NCBI GenBank assembly: GCA_036768475.1
Contig: DAIPMW010000011.1
Coordinates: forward strand, 1-64,000
Direction of reading: 5' to 3'
Origin: JAEUMD01 sp036768475
Lineage (GTDB): Bacteria; Pseudomonadota; Alphaproteobacteria; Rhizobiales; Hyphomicrobiaceae
Length of the DNA: 64,000 bases
Part shown: piece after piece, positions 35,091 through 42,868 of the stretch
Position numbering within the stretch: position 1 is the stretch's first letter
Layout: each line of letters begins with the position of its first letter
The notes under the pieces: model-generated
Told to the model about the DNA's origin: nothing
What the model saw: the letters and a program-made list of their open reading frames with translations, nothing else
The model's database searches: none
Translations under genes and position numbers: made by a program

Positions 35091-35921
35091 TTATCCGGGG
35101 GGCGGGACAAAGTCGACGTACGCAACGCGGTTCTCAACGCCCCGCACGCCCTCCACAGACTGCACGAGCCGCAAGGCATCGGCGATAAGCTTGGTGTCCG
35201 TCGTCACCCCTGTCAGGATCACCCTACCGTCCACGACCTCCGCTTCGAATCCATAATGGTAACCCCTCGATCCGAAAGCGCGATCGAGCGCCTCGTTGAC
35301 GCGCGCAAGAACAAGGCGGTCAGTGAGTGCAGCCCGTGATGCCGGCGTCTCCTTGAAGGCGTCGCTCTGCACCATCTGTACGATATGGTCGACACAATCC
35401 TCGATCGGCACGCGATCGGTGTTGAGCACCATGGCGTAGAGTGCCGGGTCATGCCAGTCGATGGCGAACAGCCGCTGCATGGCGCCGTTATGAGCGGCAT
35501 CGTTTTTCTCGATCTCGCGCCGGGCATCGGTCTTCTCGGCCAGACCGATCCGCTTCATCAGTACCTTCTCCCGATAGACGAGCGGGGCACAGATGCGTAC
35601 GCACGCTATATGGGGCACGGAACGCAGGAGATAGGTTGCGCCCCAGCCACGGATCAGCACGTTGCCCTTTACCGCAAGCTCCAGGATTTCAAGGGCGGTG
35701 TATCGCGACATGCGCTTACGATCGATCTTCCAGCGCTCCCACAACGTTTCCTCTCCCTCGAGGAAACGGTGCACCTCGCTTTCCGGCATGCCGGACCGTT
35801 GTGAGATGTCGCGCTCGACCACCTCGTGATGAATGATATCGAGACCCAGCCGCTTGGCGACGCCGAGCGCAACCTCGCTACCCTGCGTTGCCATTTCGCG
35901 GGTCATGGCGATGACGGTCAT
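35091..35921 (-). CDS. Cytidylate-kinase-like protein with C-terminal BON domain
   Basis: The 276-residue product starts MTVIAMTREMATQGSEVALG, a variant of the cytidylate-kinase-like (PF13189) N-terminus. It contains LGLDIIHHEVVERDISQ and LIRGWGATYLL in the kinase core. The classic P-loop glycine-lysine is replaced by TQGSEV, so nucleotide phosphorylation is uncertain. Residues about 190-270 (LTDRLVLARVNEALDRAFG, VVDGRVILTGVTTD) form a BON domain. GGAGGAACCC precedes the ATG. BON domains often bind lipids or other surfaces, so a membrane-associated sensor is a possible but unproven role. Confidence 0.72.
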   Translation of the reverse strand: MTVIAMTREMATQGSEVALGVAKRLGLDIIHHEVVERDISQRSGMPESEVHRFLEGEETLWERWKIDRKRMSRYTALEILELAVKGNVLIRGWGATYLLRSVPHIACVRICAPLVYREKVLMKRIGLAEKTDARREIEKNDAAHNGAMQRLFAIDWHDPALYAMVLNTDRVPIEDCVDHIVQMVQSDAFKETPASRAALTDRLVLARVNEALDRAFGSRGYHYGFEAEVVDGRVILTGVTTDTKLIADALRLVQSVEGVRGVENRVAYVDFVPPPG

Positions 35922-36553
35922 GGGTTCCTCCAATCGAATGATGCGGTCTGCCGTCTTGTGACGAGCGCCGCAGTGCTATCGGCAATTACTTACGCCGGTG
36001 CGGGTGGCATTATGAAATATGCACCAGCACGCAACGGTCAGCGGGTTCGAAGCAGACGCTGCCAAGAGTTTTGAAGTCGTCGGTGATCTGTGTCTGGCGC
36101 CCCTGAGGCTTCTCGCCCGGGGAAGCGCATCGGCACGCGCCGCGACAAACGTTGGGAAAGAGGGGAACGCATGTCCACGGCTCACGGGCTTGCAGGCCGC
36201 GTAACGACCCTTGAGAACGTGCTCGACCGATATCTCACCGGCTGTCTCACCCGATATCTCACGCATGGCAGCACGCGTTGCGGCCGTCGCCGAAGCGGCC
36301 GGTTACCGTGATCAGGAACGAGACTGCGCCGCCACCGATCGCTGGCGAGATAGGGCACGGGTATTGAATTGGGTATCGGCCTTGACCGGGTGTCGCGAAG
36401 GGCACTTGCAATCTCGCCAACCCAAACGCTTTATGAATGAAGTCTAATGCCTGACCTTTGCCCCGCGCAAGCTTGTTTGCCGCACATAAGCAGGGTTTGA
36501 GATGTGCCGCACCTGCCGGAGGCAGCCGTCCACACAATGCGGCGCACAACGCG
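35922..36553. other. Intergenic region between the BON-domain gene and dodecin
   Basis: Apart from one possible 46-codon plus-strand frame, nothing is supported. The CGATATCTCAC motif occurs twice within 35 bases near 36227-36262. Confidence 0.4.
36171..36311 (+). CDS. Possible 46-residue basic small protein
   Basis: The frame starts at an ATG with AAGAGGGG five bases upstream, an excellent ribosome-binding site. The product begins MSTAHGLAGRVTTLENVLDR and ends in an arginine-rich tail (CGRRRSGRLP). It contains two RYLT repeats. Nothing similar is recognised, and the region otherwise looks non-coding, so it may be spurious. Confidence 0.25.
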   Translation: MSTAHGLAGRVTTLENVLDRYLTGCLTRYLTHGSTRCGRRRSGRLP

Positions 36554-36763
36554 CTATTCGTCCAGAGTGAAGCCAACGCGGATCGTAACCTGCCAATGGG
36601 CGACCTGACTGCCTTCGATGTGTCCGCGCGTTTCGATGACTTCAAACCACTTCATGCCGTGAATCGTCTTTCCCGCGCGGCTCAAGGCGGCCCGGATTGC
36701 ATCGTCGCTTGAGGTCTTCGACGATCCGGTGAGTTCGATGTGCTTATAGATGTGATCGGACAT
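36554..36763 (-). CDS. Dodecin flavin-binding protein
   Basis: The 69-residue product starts MSDHIYKHIELTGSSKTSSD and contains AIRAALSRAGKTIHGMKWFE, with a tryptophan in the position that stacks on the flavin, and the end HWQVTIRVGFTLDE. Dodecins form twelve-subunit shells that store riboflavin or FMN. AAGGATC precedes the ATG. The gene appears to be a single transcription unit. Confidence 0.9.
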   Translation of the reverse strand: MSDHIYKHIELTGSSKTSSDDAIRAALSRAGKTIHGMKWFEVIETRGHIEGSQVAHWQVTIRVGFTLDE

Positions 36764-37277
36764 TTCTCGGATCCTTTCTCGATGGCGCCTCCGCGCCCAA
36801 ATCGCATCGTGCACTCTTAAGGGATTTGCGACACGCTTGTGCAGCATGCGCCCACCGATACGGCGCAAGCAAGCAACGAGTGCGCGAACCGCCGTTGCCA
36901 GGGCCGACGACGAACTTCTGGCAGGTTCATAGTTGGTGGAAGCCGCTAATTACGCCACCATCCGTTGCCCCATTCGAACGAGTGTCGTAACGTCGTAGCG
37001 TGTGAATTTCGCACCGTCATGCGCGGTTTGTTTAGTGAACTGTGCAGCGAATGCATTCGTGCCGCGCTTATCGAGCGTTAAGCATCAAGCACTGATAAAC
37101 GTTTTCGATCGGCTGCCTTGGCGCCATCAGGCGCGTTTCCAAATGCCTTGCGGCCCTTGAATAGTACATTGAGCTCTCTAGCTCTTCTTCATGAGCAATT
37201 TCGCATCCCAATACAGCGGGAGGCCACTTCGCTGCGGGGGCTGCGCCCTGCGGAAACATCGTAAGCCGATCCCTGAA
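36764..37277. other. Intergenic region between dodecin and nfeD
   Basis: The two flanking genes are divergent, so both promoters should lie here. No small gene or repeat copy is evident. A few upstream in-frame codons of the nfeD reading frame extend into the region but are not conserved-looking. Confidence 0.4.
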
Positions 37278-38726
37278 ATGATGAAGGCTCGGCAAATGTC
37301 TTGGAAGTCTGTGCTTGCTTATATCGTTCTTGGTGCATTTTGGCTCGTGACTGGCGCCATGCCGTTCGGCGGCCACGACGATGGCATGGCCGTGGATGGG
37401 CCGCGTCTCGGCGTGGTCACGGCTTGGAAGGGACCCATCGGTCCGGCCAGCACAGCATATCTCGAGAACGCCATTACCCACGTCGAAAAGAAAAATGCAC
37501 ACGTGCTCATCTTCCAGCTCGATACCCCGGGCGGTCTGGCGACGAGCATGCGCGATATGATCTCAGCCATTCTCGAATCGTCAGTGCCAATTGTCGGCTA
37601 CGTTGCGCCACCGGGCGCCCATGCGGCCAGCGCCGGCACCTACATCATTTATGCGACCCATCTTGCCGCAATGGCTCCAGGAACGAATATCGGGGCAGCT
37701 ACGCCCGTACAGCTCGGCGGCGGCTTCCCCGGCTCGCCGAGCCGTAAAGACGAGACGCCGAAGGAGAAGTCCGGAAAGTCGGACCCGTCGCAATCCGGCG
37801 AAAAAAATGATGAGTCGACACGAGAACAGACCGGCACAAACGAACCGCATGCTGCAAAGGCCGTCAACGATGCCATCGCCTTCATTCGCAGCCTCGCCGA
37901 GCTGCGCAATCGTAATGCGGATTGGGCGGAAAGTGCGGTACGAAACGCCGCAAGTATGTCTGCAAACGAGGCGCTGGAAAAGCAGGTCGTCGAGGTGGTT
38001 GCGTCCGACATCTCAGCATTGCTCAAAGCAATCGACGGCCGTGCCGTGATGATGGGGGACAGACAGGTGCGACTGGAGACCAGCACGCTCAGTCTGGAGC
38101 GGCTGGAGCCGACGCCACTCATCAGGCTGCTTGCATTTCTCACCGATCCCAACGTCGCCCTGATCCTGATGCTGATTGGCATCTATGGATTGATCTTCGA
38201 GTTTGCCAACCCTGGAACGCTGGGGCCCGGCATCATCGGGGCAATCTGCCTCGTTCTAGGGCTCTACGCCCTCAACCAGTTGCCGATCGACTATGCCGGC
38301 CTGGCTCTCATCCTTTTGGGGTTGGCGTTCATGGTCGCGGAAGCTTTCACTCCAACATTCGGCGTTCTTGGATTGGGTGGTGCAATCGCCTTCGTTGTCG
38401 GCGCCATCCTGTTGATCGACACCGACGTGCCCGCATTCCAGCTTTCCTGGTCCGTGATTGCAGGCACGGCGCTCGCCAGTTTTGCGACGCTCACCTTGCT
38501 CCTGACTTACGTATGGCGATCTCAACGGCGTCCGGTGGTTAGTGGGCGCGAGGAGTTGAAAGGCGCCAGGGCCGAAGTCATCGACTGGTCCGGGGACAGC
38601 GGCCATGTATGGCTTCATGGAGAACTCTGGCAGGCGCGCGGCGATAACGCGCTTAATCCGGGGGATATCGTTGTTGTCGATCACCTCGATGGACTGACAC
38701 TTGTGCTGCATCGTCGTGGACCTTGA
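37278..38726 (+). CDS. nfeD: NfeD-family membrane serine protease (long form)
   Basis: The roughly 480-residue product has an N-terminal membrane segment, a ClpP-like protease domain and four or five C-terminal membrane segments. The nucleophilic serine is in PPGAHAASAGTYI, and the candidate general-base lysine lies in ANEALEKQVVEV. A small OB-fold domain ends it (ARAEVIDWSGDSGHVWLHGE). Members cut stomatin-type proteins in membranes, and the next gene encodes such a protein. A Lys/Glu/Ser-rich insert is present around residue 165-200. Start: ATG giving MMKARQMSW; the ATG six codons later has a better ribosome-binding site (AAGG). Confidence 0.85.
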   Translation: MMKARQMSWKSVLAYIVLGAFWLVTGAMPFGGHDDGMAVDGPRLGVVTAWKGPIGPASTAYLENAITHVEKKNAHVLIFQLDTPGGLATSMRDMISAILESSVPIVGYVAPPGAHAASAGTYIIYATHLAAMAPGTNIGAATPVQLGGGFPGSPSRKDETPKEKSGKSDPSQSGEKNDESTREQTGTNEPHAAKAVNDAIAFIRSLAELRNRNADWAESAVRNAASMSANEALEKQVVEVVASDISALLKAIDGRAVMMGDRQVRLETSTLSLERLEPTPLIRLLAFLTDPNVALILMLIGIYGLIFEFANPGTLGPGIIGAICLVLGLYALNQLPIDYAGLALILLGLAFMVAEAFTPTFGVLGLGGAIAFVVGAILLIDTDVPAFQLSWSVIAGTALASFATLTLLLTYVWRSQRRPVVSGREELKGARAEVIDWSGDSGHVWLHGELWQARGDNALNPGDIVVVDHLDGLTLVLHRRGP

Positions 38727-38765
38727 ACCGGCCCGCGGCAGTCATTCCTTTAGGAGAATGTGACC

Positions 38766-39539
38766 ATGATCAACATAGACAGCCTGTCCTATGTCGTACT
38801 GCTCGCGCTGGTCCTGTTCATCGTGGCCTCAGCGATACGCATCCTCAGAGAATACGAGCGCGGTGTCGTGTTCACGCTTGGCCGGTTCACCAAGGTAACC
38901 GGTCCCGGGCTCGTCTTCATCCTTCCCGGCATCCAGCAGATGGTGCGCACCGATCTAAGAACACTTGTCGAGGATGTTCCATCACAGGATGTGATCTCCC
39001 GCGACAACGTGTCGGTCAAGGTGAATGCAGTGCTCTATTTCCGCATCGTCGATCCGCAGCGTGCCATCATTAATGTCGAGAACTTCCTGACCGCCACCAG
39101 TCAGCTTGCGCAAACGACGCTGCGCTCGGTGCTCGGCAAGCACGAACTCGACGAGATGCTGGCGGAGCGCGACAAGCTCAATTCGGATATCCAGACGATT
39201 CTCGACAAGCAGACCGATCCATGGGGCATCAAGGTCGCCAACGTCGAAATCAAGCATATCGACATCGATGAGAGTATGGTTCGCGCGATAGCGCGGCAGG
39301 CAGAGGCAGAGCGCTACCGCCGCGCCAAGATCATCAACGCCGAAGGCGAACAGCAGGCCGCCGAAAAACTCGTTGAGGCCGGAAAGATCCTTGCGGAGGA
39401 GCCCGCTGCGATGCAGCTGCGCTACTTCGGAGCGCTGCACGACGTGGCAGGAGAGCGCACATCGACGCTCATCTTTCCCCTGCCGGTCGAATTGCTGGGC
39501 AGGCTCAGCGCCACAAGTGCCGGCCGATCGAGCACCTAG
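38766..39539 (+). CDS. Slipin/stomatin-family SPFH protein
   Basis: The 257-residue product has one N-terminal membrane segment (VVLLALVLFIVASAIRIL) and an SPFH domain with REYERGVVFTLGRF, GPGLVFILPGIQ and AVLYFRIVDPQRAI, then a coiled coil (AEAERYRRAKIINAEGEQQA). Such proteins form membrane scaffolds and are cut near the C-terminus by NfeD. It lies 39 bases after nfeD and shares its operon. The ATG giving MINIDSL is used; a GTG two codons earlier is too close to the GGAG sequence. Confidence 0.88.
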   Translation: MINIDSLSYVVLLALVLFIVASAIRILREYERGVVFTLGRFTKVTGPGLVFILPGIQQMVRTDLRTLVEDVPSQDVISRDNVSVKVNAVLYFRIVDPQRAIINVENFLTATSQLAQTTLRSVLGKHELDEMLAERDKLNSDIQTILDKQTDPWGIKVANVEIKHIDIDESMVRAIARQAEAERYRRAKIINAEGEQQAAEKLVEAGKILAEEPAAMQLRYFGALHDVAGERTSTLIFPLPVELLGRLSATSAGRSST

Positions 39540-39613
39540 AGCATGCTTAGCTGAAGTGTGCAGCGGTTCAGCGTGAACAACATGATCGAAACAAGGTGCT
39601 GGATCGCGTTCAG
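39537..39613 (+). repeat. Intergenic palindromic repeat family A, copy 7
   Basis: It begins within the slipin stop codon (TAGAGCATGCTTAGC) and runs through AGTGTGCAGCGGTTCAGCGT, then ATGATCGAAACAAGGTGCTG and GATCGCG. Only a few bases differ from copy 2, and it is one of the most recent-looking copies. Confidence 0.85.
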
Positions 39614-39914
39614 GGTTTGATTTGTATTGCGTCTGGCCCGGTCTATTCCCGACGGAGAGACGCGACACGACTTACAATCCGTTTGTGCGTGTTCCCTTTC
39701 AACGACACCGCGCTGAGGCAGACCCTGTCCGCATGGGTCTTACGTGCGCGCTGCTGCGGGAAAGACCATGCATGCCGGCTTGACTTCCTCCGATCCCTCA
39801 CAAGCCGTGGTGAGAGATCAATCGCAATTTCGGTTGTCATCAGTCTTTTCCGGCACAAAATTGTCGTAGATCCCTGCCTTCCTCAGCCAAGACATGATCG
39901 ATCCGGAGAAGCAA
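39614..39914. other. Intergenic region before the S10 peptidase gene
   Basis: No gene is supported. It should carry the S10 peptidase promoter. The right end provides the CCGGAGAAGC ribosome-binding area. Confidence 0.4.
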
Positions 39915-41429
39915 ATGACGCGCACCATCTCACTGATTGCCGCGTTTGCGTTGAGCATTGCAGCCGTGGCCAACTGCGTTGCCCGGGCCGATGATGGCGC
40001 GAGCGCGGCAAAGGCCCAACCGAGCGCGACCATCACAGAAGCGCCGAAGCCGACGCCTGATGCCGTGAGTATGCATCAGATCGATATTGCAGGGCAGCCC
40101 CTCTCCTATACGGCCACCGCTGGTACGCTGCCTCTTACGGATGACGATGGGAAGTTCACCGCGCACATCTTCTACACCGCCTACACCACCGAGACTGCGA
40201 GCGGCCCGCGGCCAGTCACATTCGTATTCAATGGAGGACCAGGCGCGGCCTCCGCCTTTCTGCACGTTAGTGCGCTCGGGCCGCGCGTTATATCTTTCAA
40301 CGAGAAAGGCTCAGCCGCACGACATCCCGTACGCCTGGTAGATAATGACGACACATGGCTCCAATTCACGGATCTTGTATTCATAGACCCGGTCGGCACG
40401 GGATACAGCCGCGGCGTCGGTTCACACGACAAGATCAAGGAAAATTTCTTCGGTGTCGACAAAGATGCCGATTCCATGAGCGAACTTGTACGGCTCTACC
40501 TGACGCGCTCGAAGCGGTTGCTCGATCCGGTCTTCCTCGTTGGCGAAAGCTATGGCGGCTTCCGTGCAATTCTGGTTGCCAAGCGCCTGCTACATTCCGG
40601 CTTTGATATCCGCGGAGCCGTGCTGATCTCGCCTGTGATCGAGTTCTCGCTGATCCGGGGCGATGCACTCACGATACTGCCGCTCGCCTTGTCGCTGCCC
40701 TCGATTGCCTGCGCTCATGTCGAGATGGAAACGGGACTTAGTCCTGACGCAGGGATGGTCAAGGAAATCGAGGCATTCGCTCGCGGCCGTTATATCGCAC
40801 ATCTGGCAGCGGGCATGCGAGACGACCCTCAGATCAATGAGACGATGGCACGCTTCACTGGGTTGGCCGTTGATCGAATCGCTCGCCAACACGGGCGCGT
40901 CTCAGTAAGTGATTTTTCCAAGACGTTCCGTCAGAGCCAGGATCGCGCCTTGAGCCTGTATGATGGATCGGTCAGCGTAGCGCTGCCGCGCCCGGCAACG
41001 AGGCATCACTCAGATCCGATTTTGAATTACGCCGTATCGGTACTCAGCCCAGCGTTCGTGGCCTATGCGCGAAACGAGCTCGGCTACACAACCGACCTTG
41101 CCTATGACTTGCTCAACCGCAACGTCAGCAGGGAATGGGATTTCGGTTCGAGCCCTCAACGCCAAGGCTACGCCGGGGCACTCGATGATCTCCAGGAGGC
41201 GCGTACACAACGTCCGTCGCTGCGGATCCTTATTGCAGCCGGCTACACGGATCTCGTGACGCCATTCGCAGTGTCGCGCTACGTGATCGACCAGATGAAG
41301 CCCATTGCCGGTGCGACGCCGGTTGAAATGAAGGTTTACCCTGGCGGGCACATGATGTACCTGCGCACACCTTCACGAAGTGCCCTCGCAGTCGACGCCG
41401 GAGCAATGTACAGCGAGGCAATGCGCTAA
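39915..41429 (+). CDS. Exported S10-family serine carboxypeptidase
   Basis: The 504-residue product has a Sec signal peptide (MTRTISLIAAFALSIAAVAN, then CVARADDG). The alpha/beta-hydrolase catalytic residues of S10 peptidases follow. The oxyanion loop is NGGPGAASA, the serine lies in GESYGGFR near residue 215, the aspartate in GYTDLVTP and the histidine in GGHMMY. It should trim peptides from the C-terminus in the periplasm. GGAG precedes the ATG. A family A repeat follows its stop codon directly. Confidence 0.85.
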   Translation: MTRTISLIAAFALSIAAVANCVARADDGASAAKAQPSATITEAPKPTPDAVSMHQIDIAGQPLSYTATAGTLPLTDDDGKFTAHIFYTAYTTETASGPRPVTFVFNGGPGAASAFLHVSALGPRVISFNEKGSAARHPVRLVDNDDTWLQFTDLVFIDPVGTGYSRGVGSHDKIKENFFGVDKDADSMSELVRLYLTRSKRLLDPVFLVGESYGGFRAILVAKRLLHSGFDIRGAVLISPVIEFSLIRGDALTILPLALSLPSIACAHVEMETGLSPDAGMVKEIEAFARGRYIAHLAAGMRDDPQINETMARFTGLAVDRIARQHGRVSVSDFSKTFRQSQDRALSLYDGSVSVALPRPATRHHSDPILNYAVSVLSPAFVAYARNELGYTTDLAYDLLNRNVSREWDFGSSPQRQGYAGALDDLQEARTQRPSLRILIAAGYTDLVTPFAVSRYVIDQMKPIAGATPVEMKVYPGGHMMYLRTPSRSALAVDAGAMYSEAMR

Positions 41430-41500
41430 GGCATGTTGAGCTGAAGTGTGCAGCGTGAAAAACATGCTCGAAACAAGGTGCTGGATCGCGCTCATGTTCC
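41430..41500 (+). repeat. Intergenic repeat family A, copy 8 (internal deletion)
   Basis: The copy reads GCATGTTGAGCTGAAGTGTG then CAGCGTGAAAAACATGCTCG and AAACAAGGTGCTGGATCGCG. Compared with copy 7 the AGCGGTT block is missing, which removes the inner hairpin. It is the last family A copy before the cas operon. Confidence 0.82.
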
Positions 41501-41809
41501 CTTGGGCTTCATCGAAGCGGCCAAAGCTTATTCTGACGATAGCCCCTATGTCATGCAGATTGATGCTTTGTCCGGAACATTGTCATGGATCGACTCCCCA
41601 ATGTGCTTGTCTCGAAAGTCCGCAGACTTGCCATAAAAGCAAATTGGTGACGCTCGCGTAAAATACGTCGATCAGGCGAATGAGCGGATGGAATTCCTTT
41701 TGTCAGAGATTTCAGACAAGGATTGCCTGGAAGCTCGGCAGCGGATTAGCATATGGGTACATGACCGCTATCATTCCAACAGCAGCACGTATATTCGTTG
41801 GCGAAACCC
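41501..41809. other. Region between the S10 peptidase gene and the cas operon
   Basis: No protein-like frame is supported. It should contain the promoter of the cas operon; the composition is less GC-rich than the surrounding genes, and no integrase or transposase gene is present. Confidence 0.4.
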
Positions 41810-42868
41810 ATGGAGTACTTCGCCCACTCAGGGCATAAATCGGACCAAAGTGACTGGCAACGGCTCGATGACCACGCGCTTTGCGTAGCGCAGCTGGCCG
41901 CCGAATTCGCCTCACCTATCGGGTTGGGGCGCGCGGCCTATCTGGCCGGTCTGCTGCATGACCTCGGAAAATACACGCGGGCATTTAAGGCACGCCTAGC
42001 CGGCGCCGATATTGCCGTGGACCATTCGACTGCGGGCGCCGCTCATGCGCAGGAACTCGTTGCGCGGACGCCGCAAGAAGTTCTGATGGCGCAGCTAATC
42101 GCCTACTCCATCCTCGGTCATCATGCAGGGTTGCCTGACAGGCTCGGATCCAGCGGCTTTGACGAGCGCATTGAGCGGTTTCGAAGCGATACGCAGCGAG
42201 CAATCGATCCAATCTGGTATGAGGAACTGAAACCCGAAGGCTCGGCACTATTTCCGATCGACTTCCGACAAGTGCGTGACCACGTCCATTTCCAGTTCGC
42301 TTTCATGACGCGCATGATTTTCTCGTGCCTGGTCGATGCGGATTTCAAGGATACCGAGGCATTCTATAGCAGGATCGAGGGGCTGCATAAAAACCGGGAT
42401 TGGGAAGCCCTTCCGGATCTTCTTCCGTCGCTCATCGCGCGCTTCGACGGTCACATGGCCGGGCTGCGAGGCGAGGCCACTGCAATCAACGCGCTTCGGT
42501 CAGAGATCCTGTTCCATGTGCGGTCAAAGGCAAGCGAGGCTCCGGGACTATTCACGCTGACTGTACCTACCGGCGGCGGCAAGACGCTGGCATCACTCGG
42601 CTTCGCGCTCGATCACGCGCGGGCGTATGGACACCGGCGCATCATCTACGCCATCCCCTTCACCTCGATCATCGACCAGACCGCAAAGATCTTTCGTGAT
42701 GTCCTCGGCGGGGGTGACGACGTCGTTCTCGAGCACCATTCGGCGATCGACGAGGAGGCGCAGCGCCACCGCACCGACAGAACCAGTCGTGACAAGCTCA
42801 AACTTGCCATGGAGGATTGGGCAGCACCGGTCGTCGTGACAACCAATGTGCAGCTCTTCGAGAGCCTG
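41810..42868 (+). pseudogene. cas3: cas3 remnant: HD domain and half of RecA domain 1
   Basis: About 353 codons remain of a gene that is normally roughly twice as long in type I-C systems. The HD metal-binding residues look intact, so single-strand nuclease activity could persist. Helicase motif I is present but motifs II to VI are missing, so ATP-driven unwinding is not expected. The loss ends at FESL, immediately before where family members continue toward the DEAD-type box. Confidence 0.8.

Noticed and set aside
34624..35091. 155-codon minus-strand frame upstream of the E1 operon
   Set aside because: It overlaps the E1alpha start in another frame, has no ribosome-binding site and looks like a shadow of GC-rich sequence.
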